Numbered from the stretch's first letter, positions 1 to 7,129 are shown. The stretch is 7,470 bases of DNA from Candidatus Scatomorpha stercoravium (GCA_018716005.1 DVKN01000273.1:1-7470), one strand, 5' to 3'. The notes: generated from the sequence alone by a model not told the origin. A program made the numbers and translations.

Positions 1-1
1 C

Positions 2-1327
2 GAGACGGAGGACTTCCTCTACGAGAACGGCATCCTCGACTACGTCGGCGAGATAGCCGGGGAGGAGACGCTCTCGGCCCCATATTTCATCCAGGCCGAG
101 CGCCGCGGCCGCGACAGGGCGGATAAGCCGGAGTATAAGGTTAAGCTCTCGGCCGCCTTCTGCTTCTCGCGGCAGGTAAACCTCATCGAATACTACCATA
201 ACAGCTCCTGGCTCGAGCACGGCGGCGCGCCGGAGAAGGCCGTGCGCAGCGCCTTCGTCTCGGCCGTGGACGGGTACATAAAGAAGGTTGGGAAATACTC
301 CAAGAACGAGAGCAAGATAACCTTCCAGGACGTCGCGGACTGCCTCGTGCTGGTGACGAACTGCTTCTCCACCCAGACGAGCTACGAGAACCAGACGAAG
401 AAGGCCATCACGAACCGCTTCATCCAGGAGGCGATGACGGAGTTCCTGCGCTCGCAACTCGAGATATATTTCATCGAGCACAAGGCCGAGGCCGACCGCG
501 TGGCCGACCAGGTGCTCATAAACAAGCGCTCGCGCGAGCAGGCGGAGAGCGCCCGGCTGAACATAAAGAAGAAGCTCACGGGCAGCATGGACATTTCGAA
601 CCGCGTGCAGAAGTTCGTCGACTGCCGCAGCCGCGACGTGTCGAAGCGCGAGATATACATCGTCGAGGGCGACAGCGCCATGAGCTCGTGCAAAATGAGC
701 CGCGACGCCGAGTTCCAGGGCATCATGCCCGTCAGGGGCAAAATCCTCAACTGCCTCAAGGCCGACTACAGCCGCATCTTCAAGAGCGACGTCATAACCG
801 ACCTCGTGAAGGTCCTCGGCTGCGGCGTGGAGACGCAGAAGCACGTAAAGGAGCTGCCCGCCTTCGAGCTCGACAACCTGCGCTGGAGCAAGGTCATAAT
901 CTGCACCGACGCCGACGTCGACGGCTTCCAGATACGCACGCTTATCCTCACCATGCTCTACCGCCTCGCGCCGACGCTCATAAAAGAGGGCTACGTCTAC
1001 ATCGCGGAGAGCCCGCTCTATGAGATAGAGTCCGGCGGCAAAACCTGGTTCGCCTACTCCGACCGCGAGAAGGCGCAGATAATGGAGGAGATAGGCTCCG
1101 CGAAGGCCAGCATCAACCGCTCGAAGGGCCTCGGCGAGAACGACCCGGAGATGATGTGGCTCACCACGATGAACCCCGCCACAAGGCGGCTCATCCGCGT
1201 CATGCCGGAGGACGCCGAGCGCACGGCGGAAATGTTCGACCTGCTCCTCGGCGACGACCTCGCCGGGCGTAAAAAGCACATATCCGAATTCGGCAGCCAG
1301 TACCTGGACCTGGCCGACATATCCTGA
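2..1327 (+). CDS. parE: Type IIA DNA topoisomerase subunit B, ParE/GyrB-like (5' end missing)
   Basis: The frame is open from base 2 to TGA at 1325-1327, giving the last 441 residues of a GyrB/ParE homologue. The GTG at 242 is internal, because homology runs through it. Most of the N-terminal GHKL ATPase domain lies outside the window. Visible in order are the transducer domain with the ATP-sensing QTK loop (fragment residues 131-133), then the TOPRIM domain with EGDSA (catalytic Glu222), PVRGKILN, and DADVDG (Asp303, 305, 307), which bind the Mg2+ used in DNA cleavage, then a KGLGE motif near the end. There is no large GyrB-type insert. By family, the subunit hydrolyses ATP and supplies the TOPRIM half of the cleavage centre, with the ParC-like product encoded downstream. 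The TOPRIM signature departs from the usual GyrB/ParE one (EGDSAMSSCKMSRD instead of EGDSAGGSAKQGRD), marking an atypical clostridial subgroup. The family is certain; the name parE rather than gyrB is likely but not proven. Confidence 0.93.
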   Translation, partial: ETEDFLYENGILDYVGEIAGEETLSAPYFIQAERRGRDRADKPEYKVKLSAAFCFSRQVNLIEYYHNSSWLEHGGAPEKAVRSAFVSAVDGYIKKVGKYSKNESKITFQDVADCLVLVTNCFSTQTSYENQTKKAITNRFIQEAMTEFLRSQLEIYFIEHKAEADRVADQVLINKRSREQAESARLNIKKKLTGSMDISNRVQKFVDCRSRDVSKREIYIVEGDSAMSSCKMSRDAEFQGIMPVRGKILNCLKADYSRIFKSDVITDLVKVLGCGVETQKHVKELPAFELDNLRWSKVIICTDADVDGFQIRTLILTMLYRLAPTLIKEGYVYIAESPLYEIESGGKTWFAYSDREKAQIMEEIGSAKASINRSKGLGENDPEMMWLTTMNPATRRLIRVMPEDAERTAEMFDLLLGDDLAGRKKHISEFGSQYLDLADIS

Positions 1328-1339
1328 GGGGGAAAGCAA

Positions 1340-1636
1340 ATGGACATCAAGACAACCCGCAAGGTGGTAACGATAGGTTTCACCATCTGCATCTTCGCCA
1401 GCCTCATCGGCATATTCTTCGGCGCGGGCAATCCCGAGCTCTCGAACTATATGCTTATCGTGGCCGTTATCGTCTTCCTCTTTACGGCGGCGATAATCAT
1501 GAAGTACGCCCGCTGCCCCTGGTGCGGCGGCTCGCTGCTGCGCAAGTTCTTCAAGCTGGAGGTCTGCCCGCACTGCCACCGCAATCTGACCACGGGCAAG
1601 AAGAAAAAGGGTCACGGCGGCAGGGGAAGGAAATAA
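1340..1636 (+). CDS. Small two-helix membrane protein with C-terminal zinc ribbon
   Basis: This 98-residue protein starts at ATG 1340, seven bases after a GGGGG ribosome binding site at 1328-1332. Its TAA stop (1634-1636) directly abuts the ATG of the topoisomerase A gene, so translation is probably coupled. Two hydrophobic stretches (about residues 9-29 and 37-54) look like membrane helices. They are followed by CPWC (Cys59, Cys62) and CPHC (Cys76, Cys79), a four-cysteine zinc-ribbon pattern, and then a strongly basic tail rich in Lys, Gly and Arg. With this arrangement the ribbon and tail are probably cytoplasmic, where the basic tail could touch nucleic acid or phospholipid; that is inference. 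I do not recognise a named family. Codon use matches the neighbours, and the tight spacing on both sides supports a real gene rather than a chance frame. Confidence 0.85.
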   Translation: MDIKTTRKVVTIGFTICIFASLIGIFFGAGNPELSNYMLIVAVIVFLFTAAIIMKYARCPWCGGSLLRKFFKLEVCPHCHRNLTTGKKKKGHGGRGRK

Positions 1637-3889
1637 ATGGCTCGCAAAAGCAAGAAAGCATCCGAAACGCAGAAGAGGGGCGCGGCGGCCGAAAACGTCA
1701 TGGGCCTGAGGGCGGAGGTGCTCGAGCAGCCGATAACCGAGACGCTCGAGACAAACTATATGCCCTACGCCATGAGCGTCATAGTCTCCCGCGCCATACC
1801 CGAGATTGACGGCTTCAAGCCCAGCCACCGCAAGCTCCTGTACACGATGTACAAGATGGGCCTCCTGAGCGGCGCGCGCACTAAGAGCGCCAACATCGTC
1901 GGCCAGACCATGCGCCTCAACCCGCACGGCGACGCGGCCATATACGAGACGATGGTGCGCCTGACGCGCGGCTGCGAGGCGCTGAACGTGCCCTTTGTGG
2001 ACAGCAAGGGCAGCTTCGGCAAGGTGTACTCGCGCGACATGGCCTACGCCGCCTCGCGATATACCGAGGCCAAGCTCGCGCCAATATGCGCCGAGCTCTT
2101 CGGCGACATCGATAAGGACACCGTGGACTTCGCGGACAACTACGACGGCACCATGAAGGAGCCGACGCTCCTGCCCACGGCCTTCCCGAACGTGCTCGTG
2201 AGCGCGAACACGGGCATCGCCGTCGGTATGGCGAGCCAGATCTGCGGCTTCAACCTCGCGGAGGTCTGCGAGACGGCCATAAACTACATCCGCGACCCCG
2301 AGTGCGACCTCATGGCGACGCTCCCCGCGCCGGATTTCCCGACCGGCGGCGAGATAGTCATGGACACGGAGGCCATGCGCGAGATATACCGCACGGGCCG
2401 CGGCAGCTTCAAGGTGCGCTCCCGCTGGCGCTACGACGCAAAGGCGAACATCATCGAGGTCTATGAGATACCCTACACCGCCACGGTCGAGGCCATCATG
2501 GACAAGGTGGCCGAGCTCGTCAAGGCGGGCAAGTGCAGGGAAATAGCCGATATGCGCGACGAGACGGACCTCGGCGGCCTCAAGCTCGCCATCGACCTCA
2601 AGCGCGGCGCGGACCCCGAGAAGCTCATGGCGAAGCTCTTCAAGCTCACGCCGCTCATGGACTCCTTCGCCTGCAACTTCAACATCCTGATTGCCGGGAC
2701 GCCGCGCGTCATGGGCGTCGGCGAGATACTCGGCGAGTGGGTCTCCTGGCGCACCGATTGCGTCAAGCGCAGGATATACTTCGACCTCAGGCGCAAAAAG
2801 GAGAAGCTGCACCTCCTGAAGGGCCTCGCGAAGATACTCCTCGACATAGACAAGGCCATCGCGATAATCCGCAATACCGAGCGGGAGAGCGACGTCGTGC
2901 CGAACCTCATGGAGGGCTTCGGCATAGACAAGGTCCAGGCCGAATACGTCGCGGAGATAAAGCTGCGCAACATAAACCGCGAGTACATCCTCAAGCGCAC
3001 GGGCGAGACGGAGGCCCTCGAGGCCGAGATAGCCGGGCTCGAGGACACGCTCGCGAGCAGGCACAAAATTCAGAATGTGATTGTCGGCGAGCTCCGGCGC
3101 ATAATAAAGCAATACCCCTCGCCGAGGAAGAGCGGCATCGTCTTCGCCGACGAGCTGCCCGACGAGCCCGAGGACGAGGGCGCGCCGGACTATCCCGTCA
3201 ACGTCTTCGTCTCCCGCGAGGGCTATCTGAAGAAAATCACCCCGCAGAGCCTGCGAATGTCCTCCGAGCAGAAGTACAAGGAGGGCGACGGGCCCATGAC
3301 CCAGTTCGAGGGAACAAACAGGGGGGAGATCCTCGTCTTTACGGACAGGCAGCAGGTCTATAAGGCCCGGCTCGCCGACTTTGAGGACACCCGCGCGAGC
3401 CAGCTCGGGACGTATCTCGCGAGCAAGCTCAATATGGACTCCGGCGAGGCGGTCAAGGCCGTGCTCTACGCCGGGGACTACTCGGGCGAGGCGCTTTTGT
3501 GCTTCGCGAACGGCAAGGCCGCGCGCCTGCCTCTCTCCGTCTACGAGACGAAGACGAACCGGAAGAAGCTCGTCAACGCCTATTCGGACAAGAGCCCGCT
3601 CGTAAAGGTCATGCCGCTCGCCGGCGACGTGGAGTGCGCCGCCATATCAACCGAGGGGCGCGCGCTCATCTTCAACACCGCGCTCCTGGCCCCCAAGGCG
3701 AGCAAGAGCACCCAGGGCGTCGGCGTCATGACGCTCAAGCCGCGCTATTCCCTCGCCGACGTGAGGCCGCTGGCCGACACCGGCATCAAGAACCTCGCGC
3801 GCTACCGCGTGAGGAGCCTCCCCGCCGCCGGAGCCCTCCTGAAGGACGAGGACAGGGGAGAGAAGCAGCTCGATATGCTGGAGGAGTAA
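1637..3889 (+). CDS. parC: Type IIA DNA topoisomerase subunit A, ParC/GyrA-like
   Basis: This 750-residue protein is close to the usual ParC length. It is the DNA breakage-reunion subunit of an ATP-dependent topoisomerase and partners the B subunit encoded at 2-1327. After a basic tail of about 22 residues come PEIDGFKPSHRKLL (residues 55-68), the winged-helix/quinolone region with NPHGD (95-99), and the DNA-attacking Tyr142 in AASRYTEAKL. The tower and coiled-coil region follows (about 370-490), then a C-terminal beta-pinwheel (about 515-735) with repeated FTD/VY and GKAARL-like strands. No GyrA box (QRRGGKG-like) is present, which favours a decatenating topoisomerase IV role over gyrase. 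At the main quinolone-resistance position (E. coli GyrA Ser83) this protein has Ala100; the Asp87 position is Glu104. The ATG at 1637 has an AGGGGAAGG site at 1622-1630 and follows the previous stop with no gap. The exact name in this atypical subgroup is uncertain. Confidence 0.95.
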   Translation: MARKSKKASETQKRGAAAENVMGLRAEVLEQPITETLETNYMPYAMSVIVSRAIPEIDGFKPSHRKLLYTMYKMGLLSGARTKSANIVGQTMRLNPHGDAAIYETMVRLTRGCEALNVPFVDSKGSFGKVYSRDMAYAASRYTEAKLAPICAELFGDIDKDTVDFADNYDGTMKEPTLLPTAFPNVLVSANTGIAVGMASQICGFNLAEVCETAINYIRDPECDLMATLPAPDFPTGGEIVMDTEAMREIYRTGRGSFKVRSRWRYDAKANIIEVYEIPYTATVEAIMDKVAELVKAGKCREIADMRDETDLGGLKLAIDLKRGADPEKLMAKLFKLTPLMDSFACNFNILIAGTPRVMGVGEILGEWVSWRTDCVKRRIYFDLRRKKEKLHLLKGLAKILLDIDKAIAIIRNTERESDVVPNLMEGFGIDKVQAEYVAEIKLRNINREYILKRTGETEALEAEIAGLEDTLASRHKIQNVIVGELRRIIKQYPSPRKSGIVFADELPDEPEDEGAPDYPVNVFVSREGYLKKITPQSLRMSSEQKYKEGDGPMTQFEGTNRGEILVFTDRQQVYKARLADFEDTRASQLGTYLASKLNMDSGEAVKAVLYAGDYSGEALLCFANGKAARLPLSVYETKTNRKKLVNAYSDKSPLVKVMPLAGDVECAAISTEGRALIFNTALLAPKASKSTQGVGVMTLKPRYSLADVRPLADTGIKNLARYRVRSLPAAGALLKDEDRGEKQLDMLEE

Positions 3890-3892
3890 ACC

Positions 3893-4756
3893 ATGCCAAA
3901 GCACAGCGCGAAGGAGATTGTCCGCGAGTTGGCCTATATCGTCGGCGGAGCCGCCTGCTACGCCGTGGGCTACTGCTTCTTCTTCTACCCGAACTCCGTC
4001 GTCCCCGGCGGCGTCACGGGCGTCTCGACAATAGTGAACTTCCTCACCGGGGCCCCGGTCGGCGTGCTGAGCATCGTGCTCAACATCCCGCTCTTCGCCT
4101 TCGCGTGGCGGCATTTCGGGCTCAGGTTCATGCTCATGAGCGGCGCGGGCATGGCGCTCACGTATATCTTCATCGACGGCTTCAACCTCCTCGGCTTCGC
4201 CGCGACGCACGACCCGCTGCTCGCCTGCACCATAGGCGCGGCGCTCAACGGCACGGGCCTCGGCCTCGTGTACCGCTCGGGCGCGACGACGGGCGGCACG
4301 GACATAATAGCGAAGGTGCTCAGGCAGAAGTACCCGTATATCAACTTCGGCACCTTTATCATGGCGCTCAACGTCGTGATAATCAGCGCCTACGCGCTCA
4401 TTTTCCGCCGCCTCGACGCCGCCTTCTACGCCGTCATCGCCATGTTCGTCGTCTCCCGCGCAATCGACACCGTGCTCTACGGCCTCGACACGAGCAAGGT
4501 CTGCTATCTCATCAGCAATAAGAGCGCCGAGCTCGACGAGGCCATCACCGCCACGATGCACCGCGGCGTCACCAAGCTGCGCGGCGAGGGCGGATACACG
4601 GGCGAGGAGCGCGAGGTGCTCATGTGCGTCATCAAAAAGCGCCAGATAACCGACATACGCAAGCTTGTGAAGGCCATCGACCCGAACGCCTTCTTCATCG
4701 TAACGGACGCCAAGGACGTCTTCGGCAACGGCTTCGGAAACATAAACGAGGAATAG
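3893..4756 (+). CDS. YitT-family integral membrane protein (DUF2179 C-terminus)
   Basis: This 287-residue protein starts three bases after the topoisomerase A stop, with its ribosome binding site (GAGGAG, 3881-3886) inside the end of that gene. The first roughly 200 residues contain several hydrophobic helices (around 11-31, 54-71, 77-93, 108-126, 152-170 and 176-192). The YitT-family signatures PNSVVPGGVTGVSTI (33-47) and GATTGGTDIIAK (130-141) are present. The soluble end carries the DUF2179 pattern: TKLRGEGGYTG (227-237), then CVIKKRQ, then DPNAFFIVTDAKDVFGNGF (263-281). The family is widespread in Firmicutes and is described as a membrane protein of uncertain, possibly transport-related, function; the soluble domain resembles a small regulatory or ligand-binding module. 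Length and domain order are normal. No functional link to the topoisomerase genes is evident beyond probable co-transcription. Confidence 0.94.
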   Translation: MPKHSAKEIVRELAYIVGGAACYAVGYCFFFYPNSVVPGGVTGVSTIVNFLTGAPVGVLSIVLNIPLFAFAWRHFGLRFMLMSGAGMALTYIFIDGFNLLGFAATHDPLLACTIGAALNGTGLGLVYRSGATTGGTDIIAKVLRQKYPYINFGTFIMALNVVIISAYALIFRRLDAAFYAVIAMFVVSRAIDTVLYGLDTSKVCYLISNKSAELDEAITATMHRGVTKLRGEGGYTGEEREVLMCVIKKRQITDIRKLVKAIDPNAFFIVTDAKDVFGNGFGNINEE

Positions 4757-4777
4757 CTATACGAAAGGGGAATAAAA

Positions 4778-5380
4778 ATGGACGTTGAAAAGCTGAAAAA
4801 GAGCCTCGAGTCCCGTGGCTGGGACTTCAGGCAGTTCTCCACGGGCGCTGAGGCGGCGGACTACCTCGCCGGCGAGCTCGCGGGCGCCACCGTCGGCATA
4901 GGCGGCTGCGGCACGGCCGACGCGATAGGCCTCTACGACAAGCTCACCGCCGTGTGTCCCGACGTCGCCTGGCACTGGAAGGAGCAGGACATGGACGGCG
5001 CCAGGGCCCGCGCCATGACGACCGACGCCTACGTCTGCTCGGCCAACGCCATAGCCGAGACGGGAGAGATAGTGAACATCGACGGCATGGGCAACCGCCT
5101 GGCCGCCACGCTCTTCGGCCACAAGCGCGTGTACATAGTCGCCGGCAGGAACAAGCTCTGTCCCGACCTCGACTCGGCCATATACCGCGCGCGCAACGTC
5201 GCCGGCCCGCTCAGGGCGCGCAGCATGGGGAAGAAGACCCCCTGCGCCACCGGCGAGCTCAAGTGCCACGACTGCCGCAGCCCCGAGCGCGTCTGCCGCG
5301 GCATGACCATACTCATGTACAAGATGATGGGTATGGAGAAGTGCGAGCTCGTCCTCATCGACGAAGACCTCGGTATGTAA
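4778..5380 (+). CDS. LUD-domain (LutC/YkgG-like) protein
   Basis: This 200-residue protein starts at ATG 4778 behind an AAAGGGG site at about 4764-4770. It matches the LUD domain over almost its whole length: GIGGCGTADAIGLYDKL (40-56), a SANAIAETGEIVNIDG block (88-103), GNR (105-107), GRNKL (123-127), and a conserved cysteine cluster near the end (Cys156, Cys163, Cys166, Cys173). LUD proteins share a fold with 5-formyltetrahydrofolate cyclo-ligase and include LutB/LutC of lactate oxidation. Stand-alone short versions like this one are common in Clostridia and have no firmly assigned reaction. No lutA or lutB partner is visible here, so a lactate oxidation role is not supported. The four cysteines could bind a metal or a small iron-sulfur cluster; this is inference. 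The gap to the YitT gene is 21 bases, consistent with one transcript. Confidence 0.92.
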   Translation: MDVEKLKKSLESRGWDFRQFSTGAEAADYLAGELAGATVGIGGCGTADAIGLYDKLTAVCPDVAWHWKEQDMDGARARAMTTDAYVCSANAIAETGEIVNIDGMGNRLAATLFGHKRVYIVAGRNKLCPDLDSAIYRARNVAGPLRARSMGKKTPCATGELKCHDCRSPERVCRGMTILMYKMMGMEKCELVLIDEDLGM

Positions 5381-5413
5381 GCTCCCGCCCTCACGGGCGC
5401 GTAATCTGTGAAA

Positions 5414-5420
5414 AAGGAGG
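5414..5420 (+). promoter_or_regulatory. Ribosome binding site fixing the lipoprotein start at GTG 5429
   Basis: AAGGAGG ends eight bases before the GTG at 5429. An in-frame GTG at 5408 lies upstream of this site and would add seven residues (MKKEAQT) ahead of a second Lys-Lys pair, with no ribosome binding site of its own. The 5429 start gives a standard lipoprotein signal peptide, so it is the better start. Confidence 0.85.
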
Positions 5421-5428
5421 CGCAGACT

Positions 5429-6619
5429 GTGAAAAAAGCCCTGACGGCGGCCCTTGCCGCGCTGATGGCGCTGTCTCTCGCGGGCTGCGCCTCCGTGTTC
5501 AGCAAGACCTACTTCTCCCACTCGCAGTATGAGAGCCTGCCGCGCGAGACCTCTGCCGCCGGCACGGTGGAGGTCGACAACTACATAGAGCTCACGCTGG
5601 CCATAAACAACCTCGTCACCGAGCACGCGGAGAGCGCCGTACTGCACTTCGGCTCCTACGAGGGCGAGATCGCCGACGACCTCGCCGCCGCCTGCCGCGA
5701 GGTCAGCACCGAGACGGCCCTCGGCGCCTACGCCGTGGACTACATCAGCTACGACCTCGACCGCATCGTCGCCTACTATGAGGCGGAGGTCTTCGTCTAC
5801 TATAAGCGCACGGCGGAGGAGCTCGAGAGCATCGTCAGCGTGAATACGGCCGCCGGGCTCTACGAGGCCATACGCGAAACGCTCGCCTCGATGGGTGAGC
5901 GGCTCGTCGCCATGGTCGGGGCCTCCGACGTCGACGAGGGCGCTGTGCGCGGCTACGTCGACGAGGCCTACTTCTCCGACCCGCTCGCCTGCGTGGAGCG
6001 GCCGGAGGCCAGGGTGAACGTGTATACGGGCGGGGGCTTCCAGCGCATAGTCGAGCTCGAGCTCGATTACGGCGCCAGCGAGAGCGCGCTCAGCTCGCGC
6101 CGCGCGGTTATCGAGAACACCGTCTCGCGCCTCGCGGGCTACGTCTCCGCCGAGGACGCGGCCTTCCGCGCGCTGCAATGCGCCGTCGCGCTCGCGAACG
6201 AGTGCTCCTTCTCCGAGGACGCGCCCGGCACGCTCTGGAGCGCGCTCATAGAGGGCCGCGCCGACAGCGAGGGCGTGGCAACCGCCTTCAAGGCTATATG
6301 CGACGCCGGCGAGGTCGAATGCCTCGTGGTCGAGGGCCGCTTCGAGCGCGCGGAGCACTACTGGAACATCATCACCGTCGACGGCGAGAGCTACCACTGC
6401 GACATCTCGCGCGCGATGAGCCTCGGCTTCGCGAACACCTTCCTCGTCAGCGACAGCCAGATGTGGGGGAGCTACTGGTGGGACGACCAGGACTACCCGG
6501 AGTGCGACGGCCCGCTTACCTATGCGAGCCTCACCGCCCCCGAGCGGCCGCCCGAGACCGAAACCCCGCCCCCGGCGGAGAGCGTCCCGCCGTCCGAATC
6601 CCCCGAAGCCGCGGCATAA
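5429..6619 (+). CDS. Surface lipoprotein with transglutaminase-like domain, active-site Cys replaced by Ser
   Basis: This 396-residue protein begins at GTG 5429. Its signal peptide has Lys2-Lys3, a hydrophobic core and the lipobox LAGC with Cys20, so it should be lipid-anchored outside the membrane. Residues 52-136 and 143-228 look like two diverged copies of one domain. The C-terminal part resembles bacterial transglutaminase-like domains: LWSALIEGRADSEGVATAF (269-287), then HYWN (His310), then YHCDIS (Asp325), then a WWDD/YPEC end. In the usual motif (EGKAxCEGYAxAF) the nucleophile is Cys; here the aligned residue is Ser280, codon AGC at 6266-6268. His and Asp are kept. The protein may therefore be an inactive binding form or use serine. 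It ends in a proline-rich tail (about 370-396; nine Pro). It lies 48 bases after the LUD gene and is last in the run, before a terminator. The lipoprotein call is firm; fold assignment is good but from motifs only. Confidence 0.88.
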   Translation: MKKALTAALAALMALSLAGCASVFSKTYFSHSQYESLPRETSAAGTVEVDNYIELTLAINNLVTEHAESAVLHFGSYEGEIADDLAAACREVSTETALGAYAVDYISYDLDRIVAYYEAEVFVYYKRTAEELESIVSVNTAAGLYEAIRETLASMGERLVAMVGASDVDEGAVRGYVDEAYFSDPLACVERPEARVNVYTGGGFQRIVELELDYGASESALSSRRAVIENTVSRLAGYVSAEDAAFRALQCAVALANECSFSEDAPGTLWSALIEGRADSEGVATAFKAICDAGEVECLVVEGRFERAEHYWNIITVDGESYHCDISRAMSLGFANTFLVSDSQMWGSYWWDDQDYPECDGPLTYASLTAPERPPETETPPPAESVPPSESPEAAA

Positions 6620-6622
6620 AGC

Positions 6623-6660
6623 ACAGCCGGAGCATAACGCCCCGGCTGTTCGTTTATTTT
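6623..6660 (+). terminator. Rho-independent terminator of the topoisomerase-to-lipoprotein operon
   Basis: A perfect 8-bp GC-rich stem pairs ACAGCCGG (6623-6630) with CCGGCTGT (6642-6649) across an 11-base loop, followed by the T-rich TCGTTTATTTT. It starts three bases after the lipoprotein stop. In reverse orientation the stem is followed only by GCTTTATG, so any action on the convergent gene would be weak. Confidence 0.88.
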
Positions 6661-6702
6661 ATGACCTCGGCCTCAGGGCCGCGGACGACGCCGCCAGCCG
6701 GC

Positions 6703-7092
6703 TCAAAGCGCTGCTTTGAGGTCTTCCATGAAGCGCCGCTGCTGACGGCGCAGATAGGGCTTTACGAGGGGGATAAGGAGCGGGTTTTTCGGCCGCACGA
6801 CCTCGGTGAAAGCGACATGTGTACCATCTCCGACGGCGCGCAGCTCGCCGAGCCAGGAGCCCGTCAGCCTGGCGTTTTCAATCACGAAGCCCCAGAGCGC
6901 GCCCTCCTTCCTCTGCGTGACAGTAAAGCGCGTCGCGAAGCCGCCCGGCGCGTACTCGATGAACCCGTCCGGCGTGAGCTCTGCCCGGCTTACGCCACCC
7001 CGCCAGCGAGGATAGCCCTCAACGCCGGTGAGGACGTCCCATACGCGGCAGGCAGGGTGTGGAAGCAGCGCTGTGACGGTGGATTTTATCAT
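6703..7092 (-). CDS. SRPBCC (START-like/polyketide cyclase) family protein
   Basis: This 129-residue protein is read leftwards from ATG at 7092-7090 to TGA at 6705-6703. A GGAGG site (complement of 7100-7104) lies seven bases before the start. The sequence has the SRPBCC layout: an opening beta strand and 'P..RVWDVLTGVEGYPRWRGGV' (about residues 13-34), a run of beta strands with GFIEYAPGGF and FTVTQRKEGALWGFVIE, the HVAFTEVV strand (about 92-99), and a long amphipathic final helix (LKPYLRR...MEDLKAAL region). Members bind hydrophobic ligands in a deep cavity; the ligand here cannot be predicted, and no enzymatic motif is visible. It is a single-gene unit, convergent with the lipoprotein gene and divergent from tRNA-Gly, with its own promoter. 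There is no signal peptide or membrane helix, so it is cytoplasmic. Confidence 0.9.
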   Translation of the reverse strand: MIKSTVTALLPHPACRVWDVLTGVEGYPRWRGGVSRAELTPDGFIEYAPGGFATRFTVTQRKEGALWGFVIENARLTGSWLGELRAVGDGTHVAFTEVVRPKNPLLIPLVKPYLRRQQRRFMEDLKAAL

Positions 7093-7129
7093 ATCAACGC
7101 CTCCAAAGCTGGTTTAATGACTTCACTCA

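Noticed and set aside
242..244. GTG as the start of the topoisomerase B gene
   Set aside because: The frame is open from base 2 and the upstream residues continue the transducer-domain homology, so the gene begins before the window.
3499..4561. Long open frames on both strands across the topoisomerase A / YitT junction
   Set aside because: Arg- and His-rich translations typical of shifted frames in GC-rich coding DNA; they cross two genes with clear homology.
5386..5399. Small hairpin CGCCC/GGGCG after the LUD gene as a terminator
   Set aside because: Only five base pairs and no T run; the next gene follows closely on the same strand, so co-transcription is more likely.
5408..5410. GTG 5408 as the start of the lipoprotein
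   Set aside because: It precedes the AGGAGG site at 5415-5420; GTG 5429 has ideal spacing and a normal signal peptide.
4757..6397. A 546-residue open frame on the minus strand opposite the LUD and lipoprotein genes
   Set aside because: Composition is low-complexity (runs of Ala, Gly, Val, Glu, Arg, His), matches no family, and mirrors the codon pattern of two well supported plus-strand genes.
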